Position numbers and translations under genes: made by a program. A model generated the notes under the pieces. The model saw nothing but the letters and a program-made list of their open reading frames with translations, was not told the DNA's origin and did not search any database. A stretch of 64,000 bases of DNA from assembly GCF_019132845.1 (NCBI RefSeq), contig NZ_JAHSPR010000011.1, positions 33,247 through 97,246 on the forward strand, read 5' to 3'. How positions within the stretch are numbered: position 1 is the first letter of the stretch; each line of letters begins with the position of its first letter. Shown here in pieces: positions 17,718-28,814 of this stretch. This DNA comes from Advenella alkanexedens. Its GTDB lineage: Bacteria; Pseudomonadota; Gammaproteobacteria; Burkholderiales; Burkholderiaceae_B.

Positions 17718-18702
17718 TCCGGGGCTGCTATCCACCTTTCAGGATGAAGGCAGACACCGGTTTCAATCCCTTGGGGTGCCGGTTGGCGGTGCCATGAACC
17801 CAAGCAGCCTGCGGCTGGCCAATTTATTGGTGGGCAACCCGCCTTCAGCAGCGGTGCTGGAAATCACCCTGACCGCCCCCAATTTATTATTTGAAGAAGA
17901 TGCCTGCATCGCTTTAAGCGGTGCCCCCGTGCATGCCTTTGCCAACGACACACCCATACCGGTCAACCGCCCTTTTCTGATCCATGCCGGACAAACCCTG
18001 CATATCAGACAAAACGCATCTGTACCCATGGCCCGCCTTTATCTGGCTACGCATGGCGGATTCAGGCTACCCGCCATGATGGACAGTTGCAGCACCGATC
18101 TTAAAAACCGGCTGGGTGGCTATCAGGGTCGGGCCCTGCAAAAGCACGATCATATTCCAATCAGTAAACCGCTAGCCCCCCGACACCGGCAAACCCTGCA
18201 GGATTTTTTCAGCCAGCTTGAAATTTACCTTCCCGCCAATCTGGGTCTACAGAAAAAAAACAGCATCAGGGTCATCAAGGGCCATCACTGGAATCACTTT
18301 ACCCGACAAACCCATGAACGGTTTCTTGACACGCCATTCAGGATCACCCCCCAATCCGAGCGCATGGGCTACCGTCTGCAAGGGGCGACACTGCTCTTGT
18401 GCCAACCCTTGCAAATCCTGTCTGAACCCACGACATTCGGTACCATTCAGGTTCCCCCTGATGGCAATCCCATTATTCTGATGGCTGACCGGCAAACCAC
18501 CGGCGGTTATCCCAAAATAGCCAATGTTATTTCTGCCGATCTGCCGGTACTGGCACAATTGCTGCCCAACGAGCACCTTTCATTTTCTCTGGTGACGCTG
18601 GAGCAAGCACAGGCACTCATGCTTGACCGGGAAGAAAAATTCATGGTGTTGCAAAACCGTCTGGCAATGATTGCACAGCGACTGTCAGAATGTTACCTTT
18701 AA
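17698..18702 (+). CDS. pxpC: 5-oxoprolinase subunit PxpC (KipA family)
   Basis: A 334-residue biotin-dependent-carboxyltransferase-like (KipA) protein. The opening IQVISPGLLSTFQDEGRHRFQSLGVPVGGAMNPSSLRLANLLVGN and the later MGYRLQG, FGTIQVPPDGNPIILMADRQTTGGYPKIA are family hallmarks. It works with PxpB and PxpA in pyroglutamate cleavage. It starts inside the end of pxpB, so the two are translationally coupled, and pxpA follows 87 bases later. The last 25 residues are a variable tail. Confidence 0.92.
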   Translation: MSIQVISPGLLSTFQDEGRHRFQSLGVPVGGAMNPSSLRLANLLVGNPPSAAVLEITLTAPNLLFEEDACIALSGAPVHAFANDTPIPVNRPFLIHAGQTLHIRQNASVPMARLYLATHGGFRLPAMMDSCSTDLKNRLGGYQGRALQKHDHIPISKPLAPRHRQTLQDFFSQLEIYLPANLGLQKKNSIRVIKGHHWNHFTRQTHERFLDTPFRITPQSERMGYRLQGATLLLCQPLQILSEPTTFGTIQVPPDGNPIILMADRQTTGGYPKIANVISADLPVLAQLLPNEHLSFSLVTLEQAQALMLDREEKFMVLQNRLAMIAQRLSECYL

Positions 18703-18789
18703 CACGCCATCTGCACCTGAAGTAAATTTGCTGATGACGCAGGAGCATTGCACTCCATTAACCAAGCCACCAAAGAAGGAGCCATCACG

Positions 18790-19533
18790 GTGAAAAAACT
18801 GGATTTCAATTGCGATATGGGTGAAAGTTATGGTGGCTGGACCATGGGCAACGATGAAGCCGTCATGCCCCACATCACTTCCGTCAATATTGCCTGCGGG
18901 TTTCATGGCGGCGATGCCCATATCATGCGCAGAACGGTAGCCAATGCCATTAAGCACCATGTGCATATTGGTGCGCACCCCGGACTGAACGACCTGCCCG
19001 GTTTCGGACGCCGGCCTTTTCCCGTTTCGCCCGACCAGGCCTATGACATGGTGGTGGTACAGCTTGGTGCGCTGGCGGCAGTCGCGAAAACCCAGGGTGC
19101 CCGCCTGCATCATGTCAAGACCCATGGCGCCCTGTACAACATGGCCGCCCATAACGACGCCCTTTCACAGGCGATTGCACAAGCCGTGCTGGATGTGGAT
19201 GATACGTTGGTATTGTATGCCCTGGCCAACAGCCGGCAGGCGCACATTGCCCAGGCAATGGGCCTGCAGGTTGCTCACGAGGTATTTGCCGACCGCAGCT
19301 ACCAGGATGACGGCACTCTTACCCCGCGCGGTGCACCCGGCGCCCTGATTAGCGACCCGCAGCAAGCCATCCAGCAGTTAATCTGCATGCTGGAAAAGGG
19401 CCATGTAATTGCGCTTTCCGGCAAACCGGTACCCATACAGGCAGATACCCTGTGCATTCACGGCGACCAGCCAGGTGCGGCCGCTTTTGCCCAACAAATT
19501 AACGAGGCATTAAAAAGGCAAGGGTTGCTTTAA
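18790..19533 (+). CDS. pxpA: 5-oxoprolinase subunit PxpA (LamB/YcsF family)
   Basis: A 247-residue LamB/YcsF protein: LDFNCDMGESYGGWTMGNDEAVMPHITSVNIACGFHGGDAHIM at the start, then HIGAHPGLNDLPGFGRRPF, VKTHGALYNMAA and EVFADRSYQDDGTLTPRG. I chose the GTG at 18790 because a full AAGGAG site stands 8 bases ahead; an upstream in-frame TTG adds residues not seen in the family. Its last codons lie inside the hairpin that serves as terminator for the convergent oxidase gene. Confidence 0.93.
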   Translation: MKKLDFNCDMGESYGGWTMGNDEAVMPHITSVNIACGFHGGDAHIMRRTVANAIKHHVHIGAHPGLNDLPGFGRRPFPVSPDQAYDMVVVQLGALAAVAKTQGARLHHVKTHGALYNMAAHNDALSQAIAQAVLDVDDTLVLYALANSRQAHIAQAMGLQVAHEVFADRSYQDDGTLTPRGAPGALISDPQQAIQQLICMLEKGHVIALSGKPVPIQADTLCIHGDQPGAAAFAQQINEALKRQGLL

Positions 19534-19543
19534 AACCCTTGCC
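19511..19543 (-). terminator. Terminator of the DUF3683 oxidase, inside the 3' end of pxpA
   Basis: GGCAAGGGTT (19517-19526) pairs perfectly with AACCCTTGCC (19534-19543) over a 7-base loop. The T run follows only on the minus strand, so it ends transcription of the large oxidase gene 30 bases upstream. The left arm and the loop are also the last codons and stop of pxpA. Confidence 0.8.
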
Positions 19544-19574
19544 TGAGAACAAGCCGGCAGACTGACTGGCGCTT

Positions 19575-22500
19575 TTACACCAGCACGCGCTCGATGCCGC
19601 CCGTATTGGCGTTTTTCACGTAATCGGCCATCCAGTTTTCACCCAGCATATGACGGGCCATTTCCACCACGATGTAATCGGCGTCAATGGCAATATCACC
19701 TTGATAACGTGTCAGACCCTGCAGGCAGGAAGGACATGAGGTTAACAGCTTGACCTCTCCGGCAAAACCATCCGCACGTATGGCGGCGGAATTCTTGCGC
19801 AGTTCTTCTTCCTTGCGATAACGGATCTGGGTGGAAATATCAGGACGGCTGACGGCCAATGTGCCAGACTCTCCACAACAGCGATCGGCCTTGATGGTGG
19901 TGTCGCCCACCAGGGATTTCACGGTTTTCATGGGATCCTGCTGCTTCAGGGGCGTATGACAGGGATCATGATACATGTACCGCTTGCCGGTGGCACCATC
20001 CAGTTTCAGACCTTTTTCAAGCAGGTACTCATGGATATCGATCAGGCGGCAACCGGGGAAGATCTTCTCAAACTCATAACCTTCAAGCTGGTCGTAACAG
20101 GTACCACAACTGACAACAACGGTTTTGATATCCAGATAGTTCAGGGTGGTGGCCATCCGGTGGAACAGAACCCGGTTATCGGTAATGATCTGCTCGGCCT
20201 TGTCCAGCTGGCCGTTACCGCGTTGCGGATAACCGCAGCACAGATAACCCGGTGGCAGTACGGTTTGCACCCCGGCATGCCACAGCATGGCCTGGGTTGC
20301 CAGTCCGACCTGTGAAAACAGGCGTTCCGAGCCACAGCCCGGGAAATAAAACACGGCTTCGGTATCGGCACTGGTTTTATGGGGGTCGCGAATAATGGGT
20401 ACGAAATTCTTGTCTTCGATATCGAGCAGCTTACGGGCGCTTTGCTTGGGCAATCCTCCCGGCATTTTCTTATTCACGAAGTGAATGATTTCTTCTCGCA
20501 AAGAAGCACGTCCAACCGTTGCCGGAGGATGGGCGGTTTGTTTTTTGGCTACCGAATTCAGAACCTCATTACCCAGGCGCTGAGCCTTGTAACCAATATC
20601 CATGACCTTGCGGGTCACATTAATGGTGGTCGGATCAGTCGCATTCAGAAAGAACATGGCGGCCGTTTTACCGGGACGCACCGATTGTTTGCCCATGCGG
20701 TTAAGAACTGCCCGCATGTTCATGCTGACATCGCCAAAGTCGATATCCACCGGACAAGGGTTATAACACTTGTGGCACAAAGTACAGTGCTCGGCCACAT
20801 CTTCAAATTCTGACCAATGCTTTAAACTGATGCCACGACGGGTCTGTTCTTCATACAGGAAGGCCTCAACCAGCAATGAGGTGGCCAGAATCTTGTTGCG
20901 TGGCGAGTACAGCAGATTGGCCCGCGGCACATGGGTGGCACAGACCGGTTTGCATTTACCACAACGCAGGCAATCCTTGATAGAGCTTGAGATGGCGCCA
21001 ATATCACTTTGCTTCATGATCAGGGACTCATGACCCAACAGGTTGAAGCTGGGCGTCCAGGCATTACGCAGGTCAGAACCCGCAAACAACTTGCCCGCAT
21101 TGAAACGGCCGTCAGGGTCGATGTCCTGTTTGTATTGGCGAAACGGAGCCAATTCGGCTTCAGTCAGGAACTCCAGCTTGGTCAGGCCAATGCCATGCTC
21201 ACCGGAAATCACGCCGTTCAGGTCGCGGGCGATTTGCATGATGCGCACAACGGTTTCATTGGCCTCACGCAGCATTTCGTAGTTGTCGGAGTTAACCGGA
21301 ATATTGGTATGCACGTTACCGTCACCGGCATGCATATGCAAGGCCACAAATACCCGCCCCTTCAGGACGCGATCATGAATGGCCTGCATCTCGGTCAGCA
21401 CCGCAGCCCGGTCAGCACCTGAAAAAATCACTTCCATTTTGGCCAGGATTTCTTTTTTCCAGGAAATGCGAATCGTGCGATCCTGCAACAGCTCGAAGAT
21501 CCGGCAATCAGGCTGATCCTGCAAACGCTTTTTCAGGACCTCCATAAGATCATCCATGCCCAGCTGGAACAGCTTGTCAAGGCTGCCCGCCAGTGAATCA
21601 TTCATATTGTTCAGCAACCAGAACCAGCGCGAAGCCGTCAGGCCCAACACCTCACGGGCCTCTTCAATACGGCTGCCAATCACTTCTTCACGGGTCAGTT
21701 CCTCATCAAGAAAATCTTCTGACTTATGTACCGGCAATTCGGTTTCAAGAAAAGCCTCAAGCGCCTCGACCAGTTTGAGTTTATTGCGGGTGGATAATTC
21801 TATATTGATACGTTCAATTTCTTCGGTGTACTCACCCATGCGATCAAGAGGAATCACAACGTCTTCATTGATTTTAAACGCATTGGTATGACGTGCGATC
21901 GCGGCAGTCCGGGCACGGTCAGCCCAGAACTTCTTGCGTGCTTCGGCACTGACGGCCACGAACCCTTCGCCACTACGACCATTGGCCAGACGCACCACCT
22001 GGCTGGTGGCTGCTGCCACCGCGTTTTCATCATCACCCACAATGTCGCCAATCAGCACCATTTTGGGGAAGGCATCGCGCTTGCTTTTGGTGGCATAACC
22101 AACCGCCCGCAGATAACGCTCATCCAGGTGTTCAAGGCCGGCAAGAATGGCACCGGTTTTACGGCCTTCGGTATCCAGATAGTCCTTGATTTCAACAATG
22201 GACGGCACGGCATCGCGGGCCTGCCCGAAAAATTCCAGGCAAACCGTACGGGTATGCTTGGGCATGCGATGTAACACCCAGCGTGCCGAAGTGATCAGGC
22301 CATCACAGCCCTCTTTCTGGACACCAGGCAAGCCGGCCAGGAATTTATCGGTCACATCCTTGCCCAGCCCCACCTTGCGGAAAGCACTGCCTTCAATATC
22401 AATAATCTTTGTACGTAGTTCTTTTTTGCCCGGTTCGTAACGGCCGTCAAACCATTTCACTTCAAAACGGACTTGTGCGGCATCATGAATCTTACCCATA

Positions 22501-23513
22501 TTATGCTCAAGACGGGTGACCTCAAGCCAGTTGCCATCGGGGTCGACCATGCGCCACCAGGCCAGGTTGTCCAGCGCCGTTCCCCACAATACCGCTTTCT
22601 TGCCACCGGCATTCACGGCCACGTTTCCGCCAATACATGAGGCCTCGGCTGAAGTCGGATCTACCGCGAACACATAGCCGGCTGCTTCCGCTGCCTCGGC
22701 CACCCGCTTGGTCACGACACCGGCACCAGTCAGAATCGTGGCAACGGGCTCTTGCAAACCTGGCAAAACCGTAGACTCCACAGCCGACAACGCATCCAGT
22801 TTTTCGGTATTGATGACGGCAGAACGCCATGACAGGGGAATGGCGCCTCCGGTATACCCTGTACCACCCCCACGAGGGATAATGGTTAGTTTAAGTTCGA
22901 AACAGGCACGCACCAGGGCCGCCATTTCGAGTTCGGAATCGGGTGTCAGGACCACAAAGGGATACTCTACGCGCCAGTCGGTAGCATCGGTAACATGGGA
23001 AACCCGTGACAAGCCATCAAACTTGATATTGTCCTTATGGGTAATACGACCCATTTCCTGCATGACTTCCGCACGCAGGGTTTCGGTATATTCAAACTCG
23101 GCCTCAAATTCGATAACCGCTTTGTGAGCCCGTCTGAGCAGTTCCTGAACCTTGCTGTCATTTTCTTTGTGTGAAGGCTCACGGCGACGGTTGATTTCGT
23201 TCAGCCGATGGTTCAGCGCCTCTATCAGCAGGCCACGCCGTTTGGGGTTGGATAACAGATCATCCTGAAGATAAGGGTTGCGCCTGACGACCCAGATATC
23301 ACCCAAGACCTCGTACAGCATGCGTGCAGAGCGACCCGTTTTTCGAACCCCCCTGAGATCGGACAACAAATCCCAGGCATCGCTGCCCAACAAGCGGGCA
23401 ACCACTTCCTTATCTGAAAAAGACGTGTAGTTGTAAGGTATCTCACGCAAACGCCGGACAGGGCCGGTTTGCTCTGCTTCTGACAAAATCTGGGTATCAA
23501 TAGGTGCGTTCAT
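19575..23513 (-). CDS. Giant FAD-linked oxidase with Fe-S and CCG domains (DUF3683 type)
   Basis: A single 1312-residue protein. In order: a DUF3683-like region (about 20-165, [19 protein letters not shown]); an FAD-binding type 4 domain (about 180-330, [17 protein letters not shown]); the FAD-oxidase C-terminal domain with [15 protein letters not shown] and [11 protein letters not shown]; two 4Fe-4S sites ([23 protein letters not shown]); and two cysteine-rich CCG modules ([24 protein letters not shown]). The layout matches the glycolate/D-lactate dehydrogenase family (GlcD, GlcE-like and GlcF functions fused), and orthologues occur across Burkholderiales. D-lactate or another 2-hydroxy acid is a reasonable but unproven substrate, with electrons passed to the respiratory chain. 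Confidence 0.88.
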   Translation of the reverse strand: MNAPIDTQILSEAEQTGPVRRLREIPYNYTSFSDKEVVARLLGSDAWDLLSDLRGVRKTGRSARMLYEVLGDIWVVRRNPYLQDDLLSNPKRRGLLIEALNHRLNEINRRREPSHKENDSKVQELLRRAHKAVIEFEAEFEYTETLRAEVMQEMGRITHKDNIKFDGLSRVSHVTDATDWRVEYPFVVLTPDSELEMAALVRACFELKLTIIPRGGGTGYTGGAIPLSWRSAVINTEKLDALSAVESTVLPGLQEPVATILTGAGVVTKRVAEAAEAAGYVFAVDPTSAEASCIGGNVAVNAGGKKAVLWGTALDNLAWWRMVDPDGNWLEVTRLEHNMGKIHDAAQVRFEVKWFDGRYEPGKKELRTKIIDIEGSAFRKVGLGKDVTDKFLAGLPGVQKEGCDGLITSARWVLHRMPKHTRTVCLEFFGQARDAVPSIVEIKDYLDTEGRKTGAILAGLEHLDERYLRAVGYATKSKRDAFPKMVLIGDIVGDDENAVAAATSQVVRLANGRSGEGFVAVSAEARKKFWADRARTAAIARHTNAFKINEDVVIPLDRMGEYTEEIERINIELSTRNKLKLVEALEAFLETELPVHKSEDFLDEELTREEVIGSRIEEAREVLGLTASRWFWLLNNMNDSLAGSLDKLFQLGMDDLMEVLKKRLQDQPDCRIFELLQDRTIRISWKKEILAKMEVIFSGADRAAVLTEMQAIHDRVLKGRVFVALHMHAGDGNVHTNIPVNSDNYEMLREANETVVRIMQIARDLNGVISGEHGIGLTKLEFLTEAELAPFRQYKQDIDPDGRFNAGKLFAGSDLRNAWTPSFNLLGHESLIMKQSDIGAISSSIKDCLRCGKCKPVCATHVPRANLLYSPRNKILATSLLVEAFLYEEQTRRGISLKHWSEFEDVAEHCTLCHKCYNPCPVDIDFGDVSMNMRAVLNRMGKQSVRPGKTAAMFFLNATDPTTINVTRKVMDIGYKAQRLGNEVLNSVAKKQTAHPPATVGRASLREEIIHFVNKKMPGGLPKQSARKLLDIEDKNFVPIIRDPHKTSADTEAVFYFPGCGSERLFSQVGLATQAMLWHAGVQTVLPPGYLCCGYPQRGNGQLDKAEQIITDNRVLFHRMATTLNYLDIKTVVVSCGTCYDQLEGYEFEKIFPGCRLIDIHEYLLEKGLKLDGATGKRYMYHDPCHTPLKQQDPMKTVKSLVGDTTIKADRCCGESGTLAVSRPDISTQIRYRKEEELRKNSAAIRADGFAGEVKLLTSCPSCLQGLTRYQGDIAIDADYIVVEMARHMLGENWMADYVKNANTGGIERVLV

Positions 23514-23608
23514 ACTAATAAATGGCTGGATGAATTTGAAATTTATCTGACGATACCTATCATTTTACGCGGAGAACCCGAAATTTATTACGGTAAAGCG
23601 GCTTTATC

Positions 23609-24160
23609 CTAAAACAGACGCAATAAAACCGCAGTCATGACGACATATCGGGCAAATTTGCCAATCGCCATGTAAAAAACACAGGGTAACAGACGCAACT
23701 TCATCCAGCCGGCGACACTGCATAAAGGATCGCCTACAATCGGCAACCAGGAAAACAACAAAGCCCAGGGCCCCATTTTTCTTAAATACACCGCCAATTT
23801 CCTGAAATGGGTTCCACCCAGTTTCTGTTGCCTGAGACGCCTTTGCTGCACACTTGCCGTTGTATTTTGCCCATCGGTGGCCTGATGCGTTTTTTTCCAG
23901 TGATCCACCCCTTTTTTAGCCCAATATCCCATATAGTAGGACACCACACCACCTATCGTATTGCCCGCTGTAGCCACCAAAACGGCTGCCCAGAACATAT
24001 CAGGCGACAACTTGAGATAAGCGAATACCGCTGGCTCGGAGCCCAATGGCAACAAAGTTGCCGATACCAGGGCAATCAAAAAAATGGCCGGCAAACCTAC
24101 TGTTGGCAAAGCCAATGTCATTAACAGCCATTGCACGGCCCCCATCATTTCATTTTCCAT
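23609..24160 (-). CDS. YqaA-type VTT (DedA-like) membrane protein
   Basis: A 183-residue inner-membrane protein of the VTT/SNARE-associated family. The core ISATLLPLGSEPAVFAYLKL, then ATAGNTIGGVVSYYMGYWAKKG and WLPIVGDPLCSVAGWMKLRLLPCVFYMAIGKFARYVVM are the YqaA pattern, with about four helices. A charged stretch of about 45 residues (HWKKTHQATDGQNTTASVQQRRLRQQKLGG) sits in the middle and is longer than in typical YqaA. Its role is unknown; relatives are linked to membrane lipid homeostasis. It is divergent from ilvA. Confidence 0.85.
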   Translation of the reverse strand: MENEMMGAVQWLLMTLALPTVGLPAIFLIALVSATLLPLGSEPAVFAYLKLSPDMFWAAVLVATAGNTIGGVVSYYMGYWAKKGVDHWKKTHQATDGQNTTASVQQRRLRQQKLGGTHFRKLAVYLRKMGPWALLFSWLPIVGDPLCSVAGWMKLRLLPCVFYMAIGKFARYVVMTAVLLRLF

Positions 24161-24274
24161 ACTACCTTGTAACCCGCATCAATTTTTTATGATCCTGCCC
24201 GGATGAAAATCCAGAAAATTCAGAATATGCTGTGTTAATCTGTAATATATTGTTTGAATCCTATCTCCCCCAAC

Positions 24275-25783
24275 ATGTCCACAGATTATCTAAAACGTAT
24301 TTTGACATCAAAAGTTTATGATGTCGCCACCGAGACCCCACTGGAACCCGCAAAACTGCTTTCTGCCCGAATCCAGAATACTATTTTGCTTAAACGTGAG
24401 GACACGCAATCCGTTTTCAGCTTCAAGATCCGGGGGGCCTATAACAAAATGGCCAATATATCCGCTGAAGCACGCGCTCATGGCGTGATTTGCGCATCGG
24501 CAGGCAACCATGCCCAGGGCGTTGCCCTCTCGGCCAAAAAACTGGGTTGCCGTGCCGTCATTGCCATGCCCACGTCAACACCCAAGGTCAAAATTGATGC
24601 GGTAAAACGTTTGGGTGGTGAGGTCGTCTTGCATGGCGACAGCTTTACCGATGCCTACGAGCATGCACTGATTCTCGAAAAAGAACAAAACCTCACCTTT
24701 GTCCATCCTTTTGATGACCCGTTTGTGATTGCCGGCCAAGGCACCATTGCCATGGAAATATTGCGCCAGCACCCCGGTTCCCTGGACGCCATTTTTGTCA
24801 GCATTGGCGGTGGCGGCCTGATTGCCGGCATTGCCGCCTATATCAAGCAATTGCGCCCCGAAATCAAAATCATCGGCGTTCAAACCGAAGATTCTGATGC
24901 CATGATTCGCAGTGTCCGGGCCGGTCGACGCGTTTCCCTGCCCGATGTCGGGCTGTTTTCCGATGGCACGGCTGTCAAACAGGTGGGCATTGAAACATTC
25001 CGGCTGGTCAAGGAATATGTGGATGACTTCATTGCCGTTGATACCGATGCCATTTGCGCGGCCCTGAAAGATGTGTTCCAGGACACCCGCAGCGTACTGG
25101 AACCGGCCGGCGCCCTGGCCCTGGCAGGTGCCAAACGTTATATTGCCGAACACAAATGGAAAAACAAAACCGTTGCGGTCATTACGTCCGGTGCCAACAT
25201 GAACTTCGACCGCCTGCGTTTTGTGGCCGAACGTGCTGATGTCGGCGAGGCCAAGGAAGCCATTTTTGCCGTCACCATGCCCGAAGTCAAGGGCAGCTTC
25301 AAGCAATTGTGTACCGCGCTGGGCGCACGCAACGTGACCGAATTCAATTACCGGATTTCAGACGCCAATAAGGCCCACGTATTTGTGGGTGTCCAGATCA
25401 ATTCACAGGAAGAGGCAGAAAAAGTGGCCGACCGGTTGCGCCGCAAGAAATTCGATGTCCTTGACCTGACCGCCGATGACCTGGCCAAATCACACCTGCG
25501 TTACATGGTGGGAGGGCATTCATCTCTGGCTGAAAACGAAGTGCTGTATCGCTTTGAATTCCCCGAACGGCCGGGGGCCTTGATGAAATTTCTTGACACC
25601 ATGAATCCGGAATGGAATATCAGTCTGTTCCACTACCGCAATCAGGGTGCTGATTACGGTCGTGTTCTGGTCGGCATCCAGGTGCCGCCCGCAGACAAAA
25701 AAGCCTTCAGGGACTTCCTGTCAACCATTGGATATCCGTTCGTCAAGGAAACCGACAATCCCGCCTATAAACTGTTTTTATAA
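24275..25783 (+). CDS. ilvA: Threonine ammonia-lyase, biosynthetic
   Basis: A 502-residue PLP enzyme that turns threonine into 2-oxobutanoate, the first step of isoleucine synthesis. The PLP lysine is in SVFSFKIRGAYNKM, the glycine-rich phosphate loop is SIGGGGLIAG, and two ACT-like regulatory domains fill residues about 325-500 (EAIFAVTMPEVKGSFKQLCTAL; EVLYRFEFPERPGALMKFL). The length and doubled regulatory region mark the isoleucine-feedback-sensitive form rather than the catabolic TdcB. I use the ATG at 24275 (MSTDYLKRIL). A terminator follows. Confidence 0.95.
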   Translation: MSTDYLKRILTSKVYDVATETPLEPAKLLSARIQNTILLKREDTQSVFSFKIRGAYNKMANISAEARAHGVICASAGNHAQGVALSAKKLGCRAVIAMPTSTPKVKIDAVKRLGGEVVLHGDSFTDAYEHALILEKEQNLTFVHPFDDPFVIAGQGTIAMEILRQHPGSLDAIFVSIGGGGLIAGIAAYIKQLRPEIKIIGVQTEDSDAMIRSVRAGRRVSLPDVGLFSDGTAVKQVGIETFRLVKEYVDDFIAVDTDAICAALKDVFQDTRSVLEPAGALALAGAKRYIAEHKWKNKTVAVITSGANMNFDRLRFVAERADVGEAKEAIFAVTMPEVKGSFKQLCTALGARNVTEFNYRISDANKAHVFVGVQINSQEEAEKVADRLRRKKFDVLDLTADDLAKSHLRYMVGGHSSLAENEVLYRFEFPERPGALMKFLDTMNPEWNISLFHYRNQGADYGRVLVGIQVPPADKKAFRDFLSTIGYPFVKETDNPAYKLFL

Positions 25784-25809
25784 GCCTTTTTATAATCCGT
25801 TACCGCAAC

Positions 25810-25846
25810 AAAAAACGGGGTCATTGAAGTTGCCCCGTTTTTTTTG
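25810..25846. terminator. Bidirectional terminator between ilvA and apt
   Basis: AAAACGGGG pairs with CCCCGTTTT across an 11-base loop, with a T run after it on the plus strand and an A run before it. It closes the convergent genes ilvA and apt. Confidence 0.85.
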
Positions 25847-25855
25847 TTCCACCAG

Positions 25856-26392
25856 TTAAAACTGACACACCGTAAAAACCGGCAAACCGCTATCCCGTAT
25901 CAACCGGGAGCCACCCAGATCAGGCAAATCGATGATGGCAGCGGCCTCGACAACGTTGGCGCCCAAGCGCTGCAGCAAACGACTGGCGGCAACCATTGTG
26001 CCGCCTGTGGCAATCAGATCATCAACCAGCAAGACACGTTGCCCTGGCAATACGGCATCAGTGTGCATTTCGACACTGGCATTGCCGTATTCCAGCTTGT
26101 ACTCTTCGGCCACGGTGTTAAAGGGCAATTTGCCACTTTTACGTACCGGTACAAAACCAAGATTCAGTTCATAGGCCAGCACGCTGCCAATAATGAACCC
26201 GCGTGCATCCACGCCCGCCACCAGATCCATACGCTGGCGCATGTAACGGTAAACAAAAATATCAATCAAGGCACGAAAACTTCGCGGATCCTGCAGCACA
26301 GGTGTAATATCCCGAAATGTAACGCCTTCCTTGGGCCAATCAGGCACACTTCGTATCGCATTACGAACAAGCTCATTGGGATCGGTCATCAT
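25856..26392 (-). CDS. apt: Adenine phosphoribosyltransferase
   Basis: A 178-residue type I phosphoribosyltransferase with the PRPP motif [17 protein letters not shown], the upstream [17 protein letters not shown] and the short N-terminal [15 protein letters not shown] that is diagnostic of Apt. It salvages adenine with PRPP to form AMP. It follows purT on the same strand with a gap of about 60 bases, so both purine genes may be transcribed together. Confidence 0.95.
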   Translation of the reverse strand: MMTDPNELVRNAIRSVPDWPKEGVTFRDITPVLQDPRSFRALIDIFVYRYMRQRMDLVAGVDARGFIIGSVLAYELNLGFVPVRKSGKLPFNTVAEEYKLEYGNASVEMHTDAVLPGQRVLLVDDLIATGGTMVAASRLLQRLGANVVEAAAIIDLPDLGGSRLIRDSGLPVFTVCQF

Positions 26393-26454
26393 GGTCTCTC
26401 AAGGTAAATGGATGAAATAACAAAAAAGAACAAAGACAGTGGGCGTGCCAGACC

Positions 26455-27678
26455 TTAGCTTGCCGCTGAAATGGTAACTGTCGAGGAGACGCGCTTGGCT
26501 TTTTCTCGCGCCTGCCGCACATCTGCCGCTGTTGCCAGGGCCACACCCATGCGCCGCTTCACAAAAGATTCAGGCTTGCCAAACAGACGGATATCGGTTC
26601 CCTCTTCGGCCAATGCTTGCGCCACATTGGCAATTGTCACGGCCTTGGCCTGAACGCCACCATAAATTACACTGCTTGCTCCCGGTTGACGCAATGTCGT
26701 ATTGACCGGCAAACCCAACAAGGCACGGGCATGCAATTCAAACTCACTTTGCTCCTGGCTGATCATGGTTACCATGCCGGTATCATGCGGGCGTGGACTG
26801 ACCTCGGAAAACCAGACCTGATCTCCCGCCACAAACAATTCCACGCCGAATACACCCATGCCCCCCAGACTGCCTGTCACGGTTTTCGCAATCTCCCGGG
26901 CCTTTTCAAGTGCTTTCGGACTCATGACATGCGGTTGCCAGCTTTCAATATAATCACCATCAAGCTGCTGGTGACCAATTGGCTCACAGAAAGCGGTCTG
27001 GATCTGTCCGCTGTGAGGATCACGATAGCGCACGGTTAACAGGGTTATCTCATAATCGAAATTGATGAATCCTTCCACAATCACCCTGCCCTTGCCCGTA
27101 CGTCCTCCTTCCTGGGCATACGTCCATGATTTTTCCAGATCAGCGGCAGACTTGAGCACCGACTGCCCCTTGCCTGACGAGGACATGACCGGCTTGATCA
27201 CACAAGGGTAACCAATGTCACTATCGATAGCTTGCCTGAGCGCATCGAGGGAGTCGACAAACTGATAGGGTGACACCGGCAAACCCAGGGTTTCAGCCGC
27301 CAGCCTGCGGATCCCTTCACGGTTCATGGTGAGTTGGGCTGCCCGCGCAGTGGGAATGACCCTTGCCACACCCTCATCTTCCAGTTCAACCAGCAGATCG
27401 GTGGCAATAGCTTCAATTTCGGGAACGATGACATCCGGCTGTTCAGCCAGTATGACACGCCTTAACGCTTCCTTGTCGGTCATGGAGACCACATGCGAGC
27501 GATGGGCCACCTGATGGGCAGGTGCATTTTCATAGCGATCAACGGCGACCACCTCTACACCAAGCCGTTGCAAGGCAATTGTCACCTCTTTGCCCAACTC
27601 TCCGGAGCCCAACAACATGACCTTGAGGGCCACTCCTGACAAGGGGGTCCCAAACAGAGGAACTGACGAGTCTTCCAT
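26455..27678 (-). CDS. purT: PurT, formate-dependent GAR transformylase
   Basis: A 407-residue ATP-grasp enzyme that makes formyl-GAR from formate in purine synthesis. The N-terminal part has [46 protein letters not shown], and the ATP-grasp core has [25 protein letters not shown]-like binding strands and [30 protein letters not shown]. These are PurT rather than PurK features. I chose the ATG at 27678 ([15 protein letters not shown]); three codons upstream are also open. It is divergent from kdsD, with about 140 bases between them. Confidence 0.94.
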   Translation of the reverse strand: MEDSSVPLFGTPLSGVALKVMLLGSGELGKEVTIALQRLGVEVVAVDRYENAPAHQVAHRSHVVSMTDKEALRRVILAEQPDVIVPEIEAIATDLLVELEDEGVARVIPTARAAQLTMNREGIRRLAAETLGLPVSPYQFVDSLDALRQAIDSDIGYPCVIKPVMSSSGKGQSVLKSAADLEKSWTYAQEGGRTGKGRVIVEGFINFDYEITLLTVRYRDPHSGQIQTAFCEPIGHQQLDGDYIESWQPHVMSPKALEKAREIAKTVTGSLGGMGVFGVELFVAGDQVWFSEVSPRPHDTGMVTMISQEQSEFELHARALLGLPVNTTLRQPGASSVIYGGVQAKAVTIANVAQALAEEGTDIRLFGKPESFVKRRMGVALATAADVRQAREKAKRVSSTVTISAAS

Positions 27679-27815
27679 AATCCACAACTCTTAAAAAATT
27701 AATATATTAGCGACTGATTTTCACCACATTATAGGGCCATGCCTGAATGGAATACGGTTTTTTCCATGAAATTCGCAAATCCATGTTTTAGTATTCCCGA
27801 TATGATTAAAATCAC

Positions 27816-28808
27816 GTGATGATGAAGAATATTGAATACACTCCCGAAAAGGCCCTAAGCTCAGGACGCCGCACCATTCAGGCCGAAGCACAGGCGCTGA
27901 TGGACCTTCACGACCGTCTTGACAACAGCTTCAGCAATGCCATCGCCCTACTCCTGGCTTGCCAGGGGCGTGTGGTTGTCATGGGCCTGGGTAAGTCCGG
28001 GCATATCGGCCGCAAGATTTCCGCCACGCTGGCCTCTACCGGGACACCCAGTTTTTTCGTTCATTCCGGAGAAGCCGTTCACGGTGACCTGGGCATGGTC
28101 ACTGGCAGGGATATTGTGATTGCCATTTCCTATTCCGGCAACTCCAACGAACTGTCTACCGTATTGCCTGTTGTACGCAGACTGGGCACCAAGGTAATTG
28201 CCATTTGCGGCCACCCCCAATCCGACCTGGCCAAATTATGTGATGTGTTTCTGGATGCCAGCATCCAGAAAGAAGCCTGCCCCCTGAACCTGGCTCCCAC
28301 CACCAGCACAACAGTTGCCTTGGCCCTGGGAGACGCACTGGCCGTCACCTGCCTTGAAGCCCGTAATTTTGGCGAATCCGATTTTGCCCGCTCCCACCCG
28401 GGAGGTGCCCTGGGCCGCCGCCTGCTAACATATGTCAGGGATGTCATGCGACAGGGTGATGACCTGCCACTGGTATCTCCGGACATCCCCTTGCCGCAGG
28501 CCCTGAAAGAAATGTCTCTCAAACGCATGGGCATGACCGCGGTTGTCAATGACAACAATGAGCCCGTTGGTATTTTTACCGATGGTGACCTGCGCCGCCT
28601 GATTGTCCGCCATGGCGACATCCGTCATTTCACCATGCATGAGGTCATGACCTCCAACCCGAAAAGCATTGCGCCCGACGAACTTGCCGTCGAAGCCGCA
28701 TCACTGATGGAAAAAAACAAACTCAGCCATATGCTGGTCGTTGACAAACAGGGTACCCTGGTGGGTGCCATGCACATGCACGACCTGATGGTTGCAAAGG
28801 TTATTTAA
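27816..28808 (+). CDS. kdsD: Arabinose-5-phosphate isomerase
   Basis: A 330-residue protein with a SIS domain (about 40-170: VVVMGLGKSGHIGRKISATLASTGTPSFFVHSGEAVHGDLGMV, ISYSGNSNEL) and two CBS domains in the C-terminal third (MRQGDDLPLVSPDIPLPQALKEMSLKRMGMTAVV; MTSNPKSIAPDELAVEAASLM). It converts ribulose-5-phosphate to arabinose-5-phosphate, the first step to Kdo for LPS. kdsC follows after 6 bases and the Lpt genes after that, the classic LPS locus. The first three codons are all ATG, so the exact start is open. Confidence 0.94.
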   Translation: MMMKNIEYTPEKALSSGRRTIQAEAQALMDLHDRLDNSFSNAIALLLACQGRVVVMGLGKSGHIGRKISATLASTGTPSFFVHSGEAVHGDLGMVTGRDIVIAISYSGNSNELSTVLPVVRRLGTKVIAICGHPQSDLAKLCDVFLDASIQKEACPLNLAPTTSTTVALALGDALAVTCLEARNFGESDFARSHPGGALGRRLLTYVRDVMRQGDDLPLVSPDIPLPQALKEMSLKRMGMTAVVNDNNEPVGIFTDGDLRRLIVRHGDIRHFTMHEVMTSNPKSIAPDELAVEAASLMEKNKLSHMLVVDKQGTLVGAMHMHDLMVAKVI

Positions 28809-28814
28809 AGGCTT

